Shown: one piece after another, positions 1 through 11,408 of the stretch
How the letters are laid out: every line of letters begins with the position of its first letter
Position numbering within the stretch: the first letter of the stretch is position 1
NCBI GenBank assembly: GCA_008477525.1
Contig: SPDT01000007.1
Coordinates: 2,480,001 to 2,544,000, forward strand
Origin: Hypomyces perniciosus
Taxonomy: Eukaryota; Ascomycota; Sordariomycetes; Hypocreales; Hypocreaceae
Direction: 5' to 3'
DNA: 64,000 nt
Made by a program: the position numbers and the translations under genes
Notes under the pieces: generated by a model
Told to the model about the DNA's origin: nothing
The model's input: only the letters and a program-made list of their open reading frames with translations
The model's database searches: none

Positions 1-671
1 TATAAAACTCCTATTTTTGCCTACCGAAAGGATGGAAGCAAGTCCCTACGGCTATGCTGGCAGCGCAAGTGAAAAAGGTATAAACAAACACACCTAAAAC
101 AGTAATGTTTGTTGTTTGGTATCAAAACTCGAAAACCCCCTTAATAATCCCTGGGCAAAGAACTCCAGCCGTTCTCTGCCCTTTTCCTATGTTTCCCTTT
201 CCTATTTCCTTTTCCCAGTGGTATCTCCCTGTCTATAAGTTTTTGCCTGACCCTTTTTCGTCCCTGAAACGAATAACTCGAAAACCCCAGGAAGACAAGG
301 AAAGAACAAATGGATGGCACGACCCAGCACTAAAGTGCGGATAACTAGCCGATGAGAAGAGAAGAAAAAGACGTTCAACGTTAAAGAGTTTGCTCGCATT
401 ATCATTACCCATTACGTCCTCGTCTGGAGACAAAATATCAAATGCTCTGTGCCATGCTGATGAAGAACGTGATGCTGCTGAAAAGACGAGACTTGTGACC
501 GCGAGACGAATGAGGTGTAACAGGTGATTAAAGCGGAGCAAAATCTGGGCTCCAGTTATGAGCTGCCATGGTCTTGCTTGTGCGAGGCAGGATGTGCGAA
601 TAGACCACAAAAACAAAAAAGTATGTAAAAATACAGGCACCTTGGAAAGATGCAGATGTAGAGCCCTTCCA
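1..671. other. Gene-free left edge
   Basis: No gene is recognised here. The stretch lies 3' of the folliculin-like gene and probably holds its 3' UTR. A 135-codon open frame on the minus strand (233-640) shows no family signature and looks fortuitous. Confidence 0.5.
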
Positions 672-2099
672 TTAGGAGCTCAGGGACACGCCGACTTCAA
701 ACAAGAGCTGCACAAACTTTTTATGCAACGTGATGAAGAAGTCTGGCTGGCCAACAAGTTCTGCAAGCCCGCGGGCTTTCGGCGGCGAGACGCCACCAGG
801 ACCTCCCGTTCGCCTGGTGAATCCGCTACCTCCTGTGAGGAAGCTGCTTCCATTACGCTCAACTGCCGCGACGTCAAAGGCGGATGATGGCTGGGGCGGT
901 AGGTGACTTGCTGCTCCACCAACACCATTACCATTGCCATAGAGAACGCTACCAATAGGCGATGTCTCTGCGGTACGCTCAGCCTCAGCCTCGGCCAGGC
1001 TTTGAATCCATGTAGCAAGCTCACGGAAAGCGGAAGAAATGCCAGCGAATGTCTTCATGGCAAGTCTCTCTTTGTGTGTGCTCAGAGCTAGGAAAGCATA
1101 GACACGCTTGTGGCCACGGGCGTGAACATCGGGGATTCGAAAAATGTAGGCTGTGGTGTATCCGGCGGCAGAGTCACCGAAAAAGATAGCGCCACCCGAC
1201 GCAGCTGAGCCAGCACTCTGCGTGGTGATGAAGGAGGGTGAGTTGTGGGGTTGCGGAGAGGCGGCGGGTGTGGCCATAGAAGGGGCCCGAGGAAGGGTCT
1301 CGAAGGAGAGTGCCCGTAGACACGAAGCGCGGATGAGAGAAAAGGAGTTGGCGAGGATCGGCTCGTGGGTAGAGGTATAGTCTACATAGTGAACATGGCT
1401 TGGGTGGCGTTCAGATGTCGTCGAGGTGCTTGAGCACGATGTGGTGCGGGAACTAACGGACGGCACGGCTCTCCTACTGCGCGGCCGACGTGGGGAATCG
1501 TGATCACCATCAGTGTCGCTAGATGATTGTGAATTCGGTGGCGATGCCGGGTCGGCAGGGATGAAAACTCGCTCCGCTGGCGCACGTGTGCGAAGGGTTG
1601 GAGATCGAGTGTTGATAACGTCGTCTGCGGGGCTGGCTACACCAGGCTGGCGACGTGGCAAAGTCATGGCGCAGTTGTCACAAGGGCCCTGTTTCCTGGT
1701 AACGGTCTCATCATAGGTTCGGCGGTAGCTAGAGTCGCGACGTGGCTGTTGGAACATAGGTCTCGGGCTTTCGGGAGGAGTATCGGGGCCAGACGGGCTA
1801 TCACAACTAGTGCCAGTGCCAGGGGAGCGACGTAAGGCTGGGCGCTCCTGTTCGGTAGATGGGACGCTGCGAGCGACATTCAGGTCACGGAGCGCGTCGG
1901 TAATGGTGGCTGATGTTTGTGACGGAGAATCCGCTGTGGCCGGGGTGGAACGGGGGGCTTTGTCGGCTACATCCTCACAGCAAACTGAACAAGGCGTGGC
2001 CAGGCCCTCAGTGACCATCAACGGAGTCGGTCCATGGATGTCGCAGTAATGGGCCAAACATAGCTGCAGATTAGTTGTTAGCCAGGATGTCGGGTCCAT
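672..2099 (-). CDS. lst7: Folliculin/Lst7-like protein
   Basis: Probable fungal folliculin (Lst7) protein of 475 residues, single exon. In the known family, Lst7/FLCN works with Lst4/FNIP as a Rag GTPase-activating complex at the vacuole in amino-acid signalling to TORC1. The family signature is the N-terminal LAHYCDIHGPTPLMVTEG block (about residues 14-31), followed by scattered Cys pairs (CSVCC, CDNC) and longin-like segments: SFSLIRASCLRALSFE, GYTTAYIFRIPDV, and a C-terminal FFITLHKKFVQLL. The middle is a long low-complexity Ser/Pro/Thr/Arg insert. The open frame extends 61 codons upstream through a TTG, but the ATG at 2099 is chosen because the folliculin block begins just after it. It stands alone, with a very long upstream gap. 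The family call is fairly firm; the C-terminal end is less certain because a DENN-like C-terminus is not evident. Confidence 0.75.
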   Translation of the reverse strand: MDPTSWLTTNLQLCLAHYCDIHGPTPLMVTEGLATPCSVCCEDVADKAPRSTPATADSPSQTSATITDALRDLNVARSVPSTEQERPALRRSPGTGTSCDSPSGPDTPPESPRPMFQQPRRDSSYRRTYDETVTRKQGPCDNCAMTLPRRQPGVASPADDVINTRSPTLRTRAPAERVFIPADPASPPNSQSSSDTDGDHDSPRRPRSRRAVPSVSSRTTSCSSTSTTSERHPSHVHYVDYTSTHEPILANSFSLIRASCLRALSFETLPRAPSMATPAASPQPHNSPSFITTQSAGSAASGGAIFFGDSAAGYTTAYIFRIPDVHARGHKRVYAFLALSTHKERLAMKTFAGISSAFRELATWIQSLAEAEAERTAETSPIGSVLYGNGNGVGGAASHLPPQPSSAFDVAAVERNGSSFLTGGSGFTRRTGGPGGVSPPKARGLAELVGQPDFFITLHKKFVQLLFEVGVSLSS

Positions 2100-5000
2100 G
2101 ATATGTATATGTAGTATAAGGTAGGCAGGTGTACGAAGTATATGTGGGCAGTATGTATGCATGTATGTATGTAGACTATGAAGAAGTTGCAGCAACGTGG
2201 GGGTAAGGCAGGTCGACAGACATGACGTGGCGGCGTCGATATCAACAAGAGGGGCGGGTAGAAGTCGATGCGGAATCTGCAAGTTGACAGAGCAGTGATA
2301 GGCGACTATCTACTACTTATGATGCAACGTCGAGGGGCGCCAGGAGACGGAGACGGAGACGGGGAGACACAGGAATGCTCGTGATATGAGCCATAGCCAA
2401 GCGCATTACAACCCTTGCTTTGGAGCTGACGGCCGAGGACACTCGTCCGTTGGTCCAACTGCTCGTATGGGCATTGGGAGGCGTCGCAAACGGTCAGATT
2501 GCCGGCGAGATTAGCTGCGGCAATGAAGGATAATAGAGAGTGAGAAAAGAGAAAACATGGAGGCGGTGTGTGTAATGTGTAGCATATCGGGCCATATAAG
2601 GGGGTGATGACGAAGATGAAGGCTTCCCCGTGAGCATCGAAAGACGAGACAGCGTGACATCTCGCTCCTCGCTCCGCACGACTGGGTAGCAATAGCAGCA
2701 GCACAAGCAACTTTGCTAATAATAATAAGGGCTGTCTGGACCCGGTCCAATGCGAGGGAGAAAGAGAAGCACGGCAGGGAAGAGGCAAGGGGAAAAGCAA
2801 ACAAAAAAGCGACTACCGGGGCGTGACTTCGAGTGAATGAGTGGAGAGTTGATTGTGCATAGCATAGGCTGCTGCATGTGAACGGATTGCATGCAATCTG
2901 CATGAGTTGGCATGGCGAGACGGCTAGCCAGAGACGAGGAGGCGGAGAGCATGTGATGTGCGGTTTGGGATGCAATGCAGATATGTGTGACTTACAATGT
3001 ATGTCATGACGCATGCAGTTGAGTGGTACTATCTTATCGCGAACGACGAAAACTGGACGAAGCCGGCAAAAAGAGAGGAGAGTTGTCGCAATGGCAATGG
3101 ATGCGGTGTACTCCGTAATAGAGGTTGGATTGGATGCCTCTAAATGCGGCGCTGTGTTGGTGTGCTGCGAGAGACAAATGTTGCTGCTGCTCCCTTGTGT
3201 TTTTTGTGGTTTAGTGATCTGTTGCACACTCGATGAGACTCGATTTGCGTTTCGCGACAAACAGGCGGACGGAATGAATGAATTGATTCGATTTTCACCC
3301 ACTGCACCCTGCCGTCTTCACTCGACTTTCTTCTCCAACGGGGTGGCAGCTGCAGAACTCGGCTGTTGTCTCTGGTGAAGCTGCTGCTGGCCGAGTTCAC
3401 ACACAAAGAAAGTGTGGGGGTGAGACGAGGCACGAAAACGGGCGGCGATCTCGGTGGAATTAAGAGCGGAGGTGAAGAGGAGGCGTCAAGCGACAAGCGA
3501 CAAGCGTCAAGCGTCCAGGACCAGGACGAAGAAAAAGAAAAAGAAACAAGGCCAATCCCAATTGTTGGATTTGTCGAGATTAATGACGGATTGATTGATT
3601 GCGGGGGAATGGGACAATGTAGAGGTGACGAGAGAAAGAGAAAGGGAGGAGAGGGAAAAGAGGAGCTGGAGGGTTTTTGGGATCCTTGCGTGGATGCTCA
3701 CTTGCACTCTCGGCAAGGGCAGAAAAGAGTGAGGTTCAGTTCGTATGCGCGCAGCTCGCAGCGATTGGGACGGCTGGCGGGTGCTTGTAATTAAGGCGCT
3801 GACTGGCTGAGAGGCTGCTGGGCTTGCTGCTGGGCCTGCTGCTGGGCTACTGCAGAAACACTGGAGCCCACCTGAACCTGGAAGCGGCGAATGGCGCGAA
3901 GCACAAACGGGCAAAACGCTGAAATTATATGCACCGTCCACTAATAAACAGCGTCTCTTTACTAAACACTATGGAACTGCCTAGACGACTAAGTCGCAAG
4001 CCCGTCGAGACGATTCATCTGATTCCATCATGGCACGACTCGAATCGCCAAGTAGGAAACTCTTCCGGCCCCAAAGCCGCTAGTCCAGCAAACTCTCCCC
4101 AAGCCTTGTTGCCCAAGGAGGGCATCGTCGCCGTGCCTCGCCGAACTTGTATGTGTATGACGATACATACCTAAGGAACGGTACCGTCGCTCCAGTTGGA
4201 TGGATGGCCAGACGCGACGCTTGCGAGGCAACGAGGGTAGCACCAGCGACTGCGGAACCCCGAAGGACCGAAGAAGATTCCCATCAGCTCCGTACGAAGT
4301 GCCACAGGAAATACGGAGCCAGACAATCCTGTTTCCCACCCCGGATACAGTGCGTCCTGCCAAGTTGGCCCCTGTCTTGGATAGAATATTCCTTGTCGAA
4401 TTCTAGAAAAGAGTGGAGGTTACGAGTAAGGTTAGCTGCCGTTGGGTCCAAAGAGACCCTGGCTTTTTTTCATTTTTTTTTTCTTGCTTCGATGGAGCTA
4501 GCATTGATGATTGGGAGACGGCATGGAGCTGCAAAGACCCCAAGGACCCGTGCGTTTTTTCGCCCAGGCCACATTTCCAGGTTGTCGTCCTGCGTCTGTC
4601 TGGGTTGGGGGCCAGTTGCTGGTCCAAGTCGCACATGTCCACTTCATTCCAGAATCAGCAGGCAGACGAATAGAAAAAGACCATTGTTCTATAATGACCA
4701 TGGTCTTGTTCCTGGCAACAACAACAGGTTTGTGGTCCCGGTCATGCCCGATCCGTTGGTTTCAGTCCCTTTAGCCAGGGGTTCTCAACCCCGATACTCC
4801 GTAAGTTAACTATATACATACGAGTACTAATACTACTACTACTATTACTACTACTACATGTAGTAGTATTAGGCACCGAGCCGTTCAGGTTAGTAGTGTG
4901 CTTTTTGTTTCGAGTGTGTTTTGTAATGCACTGGCCACATCGCTTCACCGATGTCGTACATGTAATACTATGATACGGAGGATAAGACGGAGAAATTAAT

Positions 5001-7376
5001 CTCAAAGTTCAGAAAACCACCGAATACTACGGAGTAGCTAACAAGATAACAAGGAAGAAAATCCCACTTCTACTAGTTCTCACTCAGCGGCTATGTCCGT
5101 AACTTGTCCAAGCATTTGTCCGTCTAATGCATATTATATATTATTACACGCTGCTTACAAGCAAGAAACCAAGTACTACTAGCAGTACTAATAAGATCAC
5201 TAACATGTGATCCCTTGTTGAGCACGCCTCGCCGTTTTGCTCCTTATCATCTCCCCTTTTGTTCATCCTCTGTAATACGGAGTACTCGTAACTTCAGCCA
5301 GCCAGCCAGAGTATCTGTGCTTGTTTGGCCTCACATGCTGCTCAATTTCCCCGGCAGCCTCGGAAAACTTGGCGTCGTCAACTTGCGCGCTCGCTTGATA
5401 GTCCCAGACGAGTACTCGTAGTACTTTGTCGTAGTACCCATCCATCCGCCGCCACTTCTTCCGCCACCACGACTCGGGTTCCTGGCAGTAGGATGTGGGC
5501 GTATATGTACATGGGGCTCATGCACATAACCAGCAGGGCGTGATTACGAAGTACGAGGAGACCGGTAGTAGTAGTATTAGGTATGCTTTCGGCAATATTC
5601 GCGTGCCACTTTCTTCCGTCTCGGAGCGTCTACTTTCTAACAGTACTCGTACTACCACTTCCTTGTGTTGCACAATTGCCGGCGCCGCGTCGTGTCAACC
5701 ACGTGGTCAGAGGCTTCGAGATGTCACGGTGGCGACGGATCGTTGCAGAACGGACTGGTAATATTATCACCTCGATGGAGTACAGAGTACGTGTATATAT
5801 ACTCGTACCTGGACCTAAAGGTACCTAGGTATGCACGGCATATCCGTATACACCGTATAATATTGTTACGATTAATTAATTAAGGATGCCTTTGCGAACA
5901 CAACAAGACGCAAGCTCCCATCCATCCCCTCCGTACAACTTCCCAATCTCGGCGAAACTCGTACAAAGGGATTGACCCTTTTACCCGAGTTACAAGAATG
6001 TACATACCCCCCCTCCCATGATGCCAATTCGTCGTCGGAAGTTTGAACTTCAACTCGTGTTCGATTTCCCCGTGGAGTTCACGTTTTACAACATCGCCCC
6101 CATACTCGGTGTGGCATTGGGGGCTAGTTTGACGGGGGAGGGGGGGCAGAGCTGTCCTATCATCCACGTGTAGAACGATGCTACCGAACCATGAAAAAAA
6201 AAGCCATCATCCCCAGGTTGCCATCCAAGCTCACTTCCCCTGCTCACCGGTTTTCGATGCTGGAATAATACAAGTAGTGCTACCTCGTACTGCCGCTAGT
6301 AATTGAGCACGGGTGCTGCCCAAGAACAAAAAATCCCAGCCGCCTCATGGCTCAGAGAGAGAGGCACGGCTGCTCGACCAGGGGCTGGGATGAGATGCCA
6401 AATGGGGAAATAATGCCACGCGACGCAAAGGGCTTGGGACTAAGGGCTTTCACACGTGAAACAGATGAGGCCGAGTGCATGAGCTTGCAGGATGCAAGAT
6501 AGCATGCATGTATGTGAGAGACTACGAAGTACTCCGTAGTAGTAGTAAGATATGTGTGTCAGATGGCTGCTAACGCATGCCCCGAAAATGTCATCGATTG
6601 CTTACTGATGTTACACTTTTGGTCCTTTCTTCACCGTCTTTTGCAGCTGTCGTCTTCAAATGTAGTTCATCGTATTTGACTCGCTGATGATTCAGCATCA
6701 TGTGATGGGAGATGTCTCACATCCGATGGGTTGGTGTTATGTCAAAGTGAGAATCAATTCAAGGTACTACTCCGTATTGGCACCACTACTCCGTATAGAG
6801 TTGCCCTATGAGGTGAGATTTGGCTATACCATGGTGAAAATGCTTCTTAGCATTCCGTAGAGCATTTGAGTTTATTTTCCGATACAGAATAAGTGGCTCA
6901 GAAGCAATGCCGAATCCTTACCAACGCGCATTCGTCTGCTACCCTATTCAGACATCATGACGCAGTCGATTGCTGTTCGGGATCGCAAAGGCCGAAATAG
7001 GAAGCGTCCCTTCACTTTCCAATTCACATGCATGTCTCCTCCCCAGTTTATCAACAGCCAAGGTTTCTTCTGCAGGCAAGGAACATGGATACCAAAACCA
7101 CATCTCCTCTACTTCACATGTCACGCACTTTCAGCAAATCATCATTCAGGGAGCTTATTTGAACTTCCTATAGCGTAACTTCTCTATACGCGGTGTCTGA
7201 TGATGATGATGCATTCATCATGCGATAACCATTGAAACCCCAGTTTTCCGCCGCATCCATCTGGAAATTAAGCACCAGATGTGGTACTATCACAAAACAC
7301 CCTACCCAATGGCAGCTATAACAAGTCAAACGCCAGCCAATGGAGCGAGCCGTCCTTTCCGCGCGTTTCCCGTTCA
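2100..7376. other. 5.3-kb gene-free block
   Basis: No convincing gene in about 5.3 kb between the folliculin-like gene and dim-2. Open frames up to 263 codons exist (for example minus 2511-3302) but begin at TTG or similar, are compositionally odd and match no family I know. The block holds ten copies of the TACTYCGTA motif (at 2132, 3109, 4795, 5028, 5276, 5545, 6523, 6530, 6768 and 6787), TAC/GTA microsatellites, and a perfect 20-bp palindrome at 4849-4868. The part next to lst7 is rich in simple repeats and may include a long 5' UTR and promoter. Confidence 0.5.
4849..4868. repeat. Perfect 20-bp palindrome in TAC repeat
   Basis: A perfect palindrome centred on ACATGT joins a TAC-repeat arm to its GTA-repeat complement. 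It could form a hairpin or arise when a microsatellite turns back on itself. It is intergenic and not next to any gene start. Confidence 0.7.
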
Positions 7377-10300
7377 TTAATCATCATTATCAAGAGTAAT
7401 CACGTCTCTGCCCAATGAGCTGGGCCTGAGAATGCCATGGCTGCCGCCACGCTGGCGTGACGACTCGCCTGTCTCCGTCTTTTGCCGCTTGTAGGGACCA
7501 GGGACCTCGACAGCCAGGCAGCCCGAATTCACAGAGCGTTTGCGACTAGGTGAAGCTTCGTCCGCTTGGCCTGGGGTGGGACTCCTTGTCGAGGTGGTTG
7601 TGGATGCCACGGATGGCGAGCATCTCGTATTTGTGGTGACTGGCACTGGCATCGCATAGCGATCAATCAGAAGAGCTAAATCGCTGGATGACGGATTGGC
7701 GCCGAGAATGGAGATATCACCGTCCGTGTCCATAACGGGAGAGGTTGCAATACCATTGTCCCTTCCGGTGGTAACCCTGGTTTCGATGTCCGTCATCTCG
7801 CTATGCAGGGCTATACTTGAGATGCTCTCCTCATGATCCCTTCTCAAGCTCGTCACCCAAGCTTCTCGAATCACAACTCCCAGCGCAAGTGCCACCTCCC
7901 TTGCAACACTGTTACCCACGATCCTGTACTGGGTTGTCGGATCTCCAATAATGACCTCCTCATCACGCAGACCCTGTGCCCTCCGTGCCTCCATAACGGT
8001 CAGCACACGGTTTTCGCGCCAATGCAGCTGCCGTCCGTTTTTGGCGTCACCTGGGCCTTGTCTGGTCACGATGGTGTCCAGCGGTAGATGTGGGAACAGC
8101 CGCCCATGGGAGTTGGAGTTGGATTGCATTGAGAGCATCATCGGCATTGGTTTGCCTTTGGTGTTCATCGCAGAATCGGCACCAGGGAAGAATTCGCGCT
8201 CAGCTGCCGTCATCACACCAGACCCAGCTTTCTTCCTGTTCTCGCCGTACCAAGCTTGCGCAAAATTCATCCCCCATGGTCGTGTAGGGATCAGAGATAT
8301 GCGCGACCGGAGCGCTCTGGTCAAACCCATGGCGACACGGTGATCAGGGTAAGGGATGCAGGTGTCAGGTTTGGCATCATAGACCGATGGCAGGTCTGCA
8401 GTCGCTTCCTCCGCCGTTACATACTTGAACGGCGTGACCTCAGATATCTCCCGGGTCGCCATATGCTGACCATTCGGCAACCACCCGATGCGCAAGGACC
8501 GGGTGCGTGGAGGATGGGAGTGTGTCTGTGTAGGCTTTTGGGGCAGTTCAAATCCCGGAGCTGCGAATATGACAAAGACACGAGATCTACGTTGCGGTGA
8601 ACCGCAGGATGAAGCATCGAGGAAGAGGAATTGCGTCTGATACCCCAGGCCAACAAGAGCGCATATGAGTTGGCTAAAGACGTCTTGATCCCGATCAGCC
8701 TTCTTGTGCACAATGCCAGGGACATTCTCCAGAAGACCGTATTTGGGCCGGTAGAGGTCAACAAAGGATGCAAAGGCTGCGACGAGCGATTGGTTTTTCC
8801 TTTGCGCCATGGTCGTCTTGTCGTTCGTCAGGCAGGAGAAACCAGGACAGGGGCTGCCGCCGGCGATGAAATCGATATCTCCTATGCGTGGCACGTTTTT
8901 TGCAAATCTCCCCTGCATGGCTAACCGTTGCAAATCGTCGATGGAACCGAGATAGGGGTGGAAGTTGTCTGGGTTCTGCACATTGGCCATGTATGAATGA
9001 ATGGCGCTGCTATTGCAATCGTTTGCCCACTTCATCTCGATGCCACCACCATCTTCCAGACCTCGACCGAAGTTTCCTCCCCCACAAAACAGGTCGATAC
9101 CGCGAAGCTTGGGGATTTCTTCAGTTGGATCGTAGCCCTGGCGCAATGACGGTGGCGTCTCCTTCAAAGGCACATAACGGGGAACTCCATCAGCCAGCAC
9201 CTCCTGGTGCGTCATGTAGAAGAAGCTCCCAACCCCATTGCGATCGTAAGGTGTGGGAATATGACCACGCTTCGTAAAGAATCTGATGTAACAAGGGGCC
9301 AAAATCTGCTTCTCCTTTACCTCGATGAACTGCTTACTATACACAACCTCATTTGGCCGAGCGTTTGGAGCATTTGAATCTACTAGCTTACGACGCAGAA
9401 GTCGTCTGAAGCGATAGAATTTGCTGCCTCCTTCTCTAAAGGAGGCAAGAAATTCGCAAGGCTCCGAGAATGGGCTGTTCAAGTCAGTATGTACCAGAAA
9501 TGTGTCTCCTCGACGGCATTTCGGTGCGATGCCTTGCGGTGATGACAATTGCATATGCCCGCATCTCAAGTGATCCGACTTTAGGGTGATCCATCTCCTA
9601 TCTTCGTGAATGTATGTTTGTCGGCAGAAGAACTCAGCCTTTGTGGCAGATATGCCCCCAAAATCAACGTCGTGGACGCCGAGAACATCACTCTCCTTGA
9701 TCTTGGAATTTTCAGAGCATGAGCAGTGGCTCGAAAGGAAGAGCTCGTTATTCCAAGGATACTTCATCAGGCCACAGAGGGTATCAACCGGCCGATAATA
9801 CCAAATCACATCAAACACCCGCCTCCCGTTACTCTTAGTATGTACTTTCTGAACAAGGGCAAACCACCGATCCGCGTCTGAGAATCCTTTGGAGACCTCT
9901 CGTTGCCATTCTGTGCCTGATCCCTCGCCGTCCCGATGTGTGGAGATGGTATCACCTGGCTTGATACCCCTTATGCGCTGATCTGGAGCCGTTGAGATAG
10001 CCTTGGCCGAACTGTGCAGCGTAAATGGCATCTCCAGATGTCGTTGTTGGATCAAGTGGTTGCGCAATTTCTCAGTTTTTGACGCCAATGGAACAACTTC
10101 GAGTCGGTCGCCGAATGGGAGATGCTTAAAGCAGTCGTATATGTACTGGGTGACAACAGTAGGTGGGTTGGGACTCGGATCCTTGGGCGGGTTGGGATAA
10201 CGCTTGAATTCCCAAGCCTCAGCCCATATTGTGTGATAGTAAGTACTGTCAGAACCCAGCACGCCGACGGTTTCCTTGTGAAGAAAGGCAATATTGGCTA

Positions 10301-11408
10301 CGACCGAGGTCCGGTAATCTTCGCTGGGATGATGGGCTAGCCACTCAAGAAACTCTGGGGCCTTCTTGTGAGTTTTTCTTACCCACGTTGAAAATGTGCT
10401 TCGGAAGTGGTGGATGGTGACTTTCCGCTTATTGTCGCCCATGACCTTCAGGTAATCCACGAAATGCTTCGCCAGGTCGGCCACCCATAGGAAAGGAGAA
10501 AAGAACCGCGCATACTCTCTTGCAGGCCTTCCCAGTCTGTAGTAGATTTCGCTGTTGGAATTGAAGCTAGACTGCAGCCAGATGTGGCCTCGAACCGTGT
10601 GAACGGATAAAGATCCATAGTTGCCGATCGGGACTGCGATAACCGGGATGCGGCGCACATAAGCTTTGGTATCACCAACGCTCAGAACTCCGTCAAAGAA
10701 GAATTTGCTGTGCCTGGTCTTGGTGTCTAGATGGTTAAAGGAGCGCATTTCTTCCGGAAACTTGTCCGTGTCGCAGTACACAGCGAAGTCATCTAGTCGA
10801 AACTCGGTAAATTCCCCCGTCTTTTGGTAATTTGAATTCCCCAAAGCTTTGGAAAGTAACTTGAAGGCTGAGCGTTCGGACATGATCGGTGCGCCATCTG
10901 GAGGCTCAAATGGGTCATAACACGACCGTGGTGTGAGGAGGACACATTCTGGGACTTCGACTGAAAGAGAAGTCGAGATTAAAGGCAAGGCCTGTGAGGA
11001 CGAACAAGAAGGTGTTGCGTATACGGTCTTTGAATTGATGACCGCTGCATCGCCATGGGATACATGCGACGGAAACAGATCAGACTCAAGGATGACAGGA
11101 GGCGGCTCGTCGTCCGGGGAGGTTTCAGCCGGAGTTGTGCAAGATGTTGTGAGGTTTTGAAAGGTTTCAGATGCTGAAGGAGTGTCTGATCCAGAACCAA
11201 AGAACTCCAAAGCTTCAACGGTTGTGTTCTCAGCTGCAGAAATATTGAACCCCCACTGCATGACCTCGCCAGGCCAGTCAAAGAAGTCATCATATGCGCC
11301 GCTATCAATACAGGAGCCTCCTCCTGGAGCCATGCCCGCAGGAAAAAGATCTTGAGGGAAGCTTTCAGTACAAGATGGCCTCACCATAAGAGAAGAGAAA
11401 ACCGACAT
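7377..11408 (-). CDS. dim-2: DIM-2-type DNA (cytosine-5) methyltransferase
   Basis: Single-exon gene for a 1343-residue protein, close in size to DIM-2, the enzyme responsible for cytosine methylation in Neurospora, where it is directed by H3K9 methylation through HP1. The order is: a divergent N-terminus; a BAH-like region at about residues 490-610, with VIWYYRPVDT and a Cys/His-rich SSHCSCSEN; then the catalytic domain. Visible C5-methyltransferase motifs are I (DLFCGGGNFGRG, about residue 772), IV (GGSPCPGFS, nucleophile Cys854), VI (ENVPG, about 894), VIII (QRRSRVF) and X (GNSVAREVALALG, about 1168). The last 170 residues are low complexity. The start is the ATG at 11408. Motif IV reads PCP rather than the commoner PCQ. 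The Gln-to-Thr and ENV-to-EQT signs of the RID/Masc1 class are not seen. No frameshift is visible, so it looks functional. Confidence 0.93.
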   Translation of the reverse strand: MSVFSSLMVRPSCTESFPQDLFPAGMAPGGGSCIDSGAYDDFFDWPGEVMQWGFNISAAENTTVEALEFFGSGSDTPSASETFQNLTTSCTTPAETSPDDEPPPVILESDLFPSHVSHGDAAVINSKTVYATPSCSSSQALPLISTSLSVEVPECVLLTPRSCYDPFEPPDGAPIMSERSAFKLLSKALGNSNYQKTGEFTEFRLDDFAVYCDTDKFPEEMRSFNHLDTKTRHSKFFFDGVLSVGDTKAYVRRIPVIAVPIGNYGSLSVHTVRGHIWLQSSFNSNSEIYYRLGRPAREYARFFSPFLWVADLAKHFVDYLKVMGDNKRKVTIHHFRSTFSTWVRKTHKKAPEFLEWLAHHPSEDYRTSVVANIAFLHKETVGVLGSDSTYYHTIWAEAWEFKRYPNPPKDPSPNPPTVVTQYIYDCFKHLPFGDRLEVVPLASKTEKLRNHLIQQRHLEMPFTLHSSAKAISTAPDQRIRGIKPGDTISTHRDGEGSGTEWQREVSKGFSDADRWFALVQKVHTKSNGRRVFDVIWYYRPVDTLCGLMKYPWNNELFLSSHCSCSENSKIKESDVLGVHDVDFGGISATKAEFFCRQTYIHEDRRWITLKSDHLRCGHMQLSSPQGIAPKCRRGDTFLVHTDLNSPFSEPCEFLASFREGGSKFYRFRRLLRRKLVDSNAPNARPNEVVYSKQFIEVKEKQILAPCYIRFFTKRGHIPTPYDRNGVGSFFYMTHQEVLADGVPRYVPLKETPPSLRQGYDPTEEIPKLRGIDLFCGGGNFGRGLEDGGGIEMKWANDCNSSAIHSYMANVQNPDNFHPYLGSIDDLQRLAMQGRFAKNVPRIGDIDFIAGGSPCPGFSCLTNDKTTMAQRKNQSLVAAFASFVDLYRPKYGLLENVPGIVHKKADRDQDVFSQLICALVGLGYQTQFLFLDASSCGSPQRRSRVFVIFAAPGFELPQKPTQTHSHPPRTRSLRIGWLPNGQHMATREISEVTPFKYVTAEEATADLPSVYDAKPDTCIPYPDHRVAMGLTRALRSRISLIPTRPWGMNFAQAWYGENRKKAGSGVMTAAEREFFPGADSAMNTKGKPMPMMLSMQSNSNSHGRLFPHLPLDTIVTRQGPGDAKNGRQLHWRENRVLTVMEARRAQGLRDEEVIIGDPTTQYRIVGNSVAREVALALGVVIREAWVTSLRRDHEESISSIALHSEMTDIETRVTTGRDNGIATSPVMDTDGDISILGANPSSSDLALLIDRYAMPVPVTTNTRCSPSVASTTTSTRSPTPGQADEASPSRKRSVNSGCLAVEVPGPYKRQKTETGESSRQRGGSHGILRPSSLGRDVITLDNDD

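Noticed and set aside
2511..3302. 263-codon minus-strand open frame upstream of lst7
   Set aside because: It starts at a non-ATG codon, has no family resemblance and odd composition, and lies in the repeat-rich upstream region.
4147..4809. 220-codon plus-strand open frame
   Set aside because: It begins at TTG, is Arg/Ser/Pro-rich without conserved blocks, and has no splice-extended partner.
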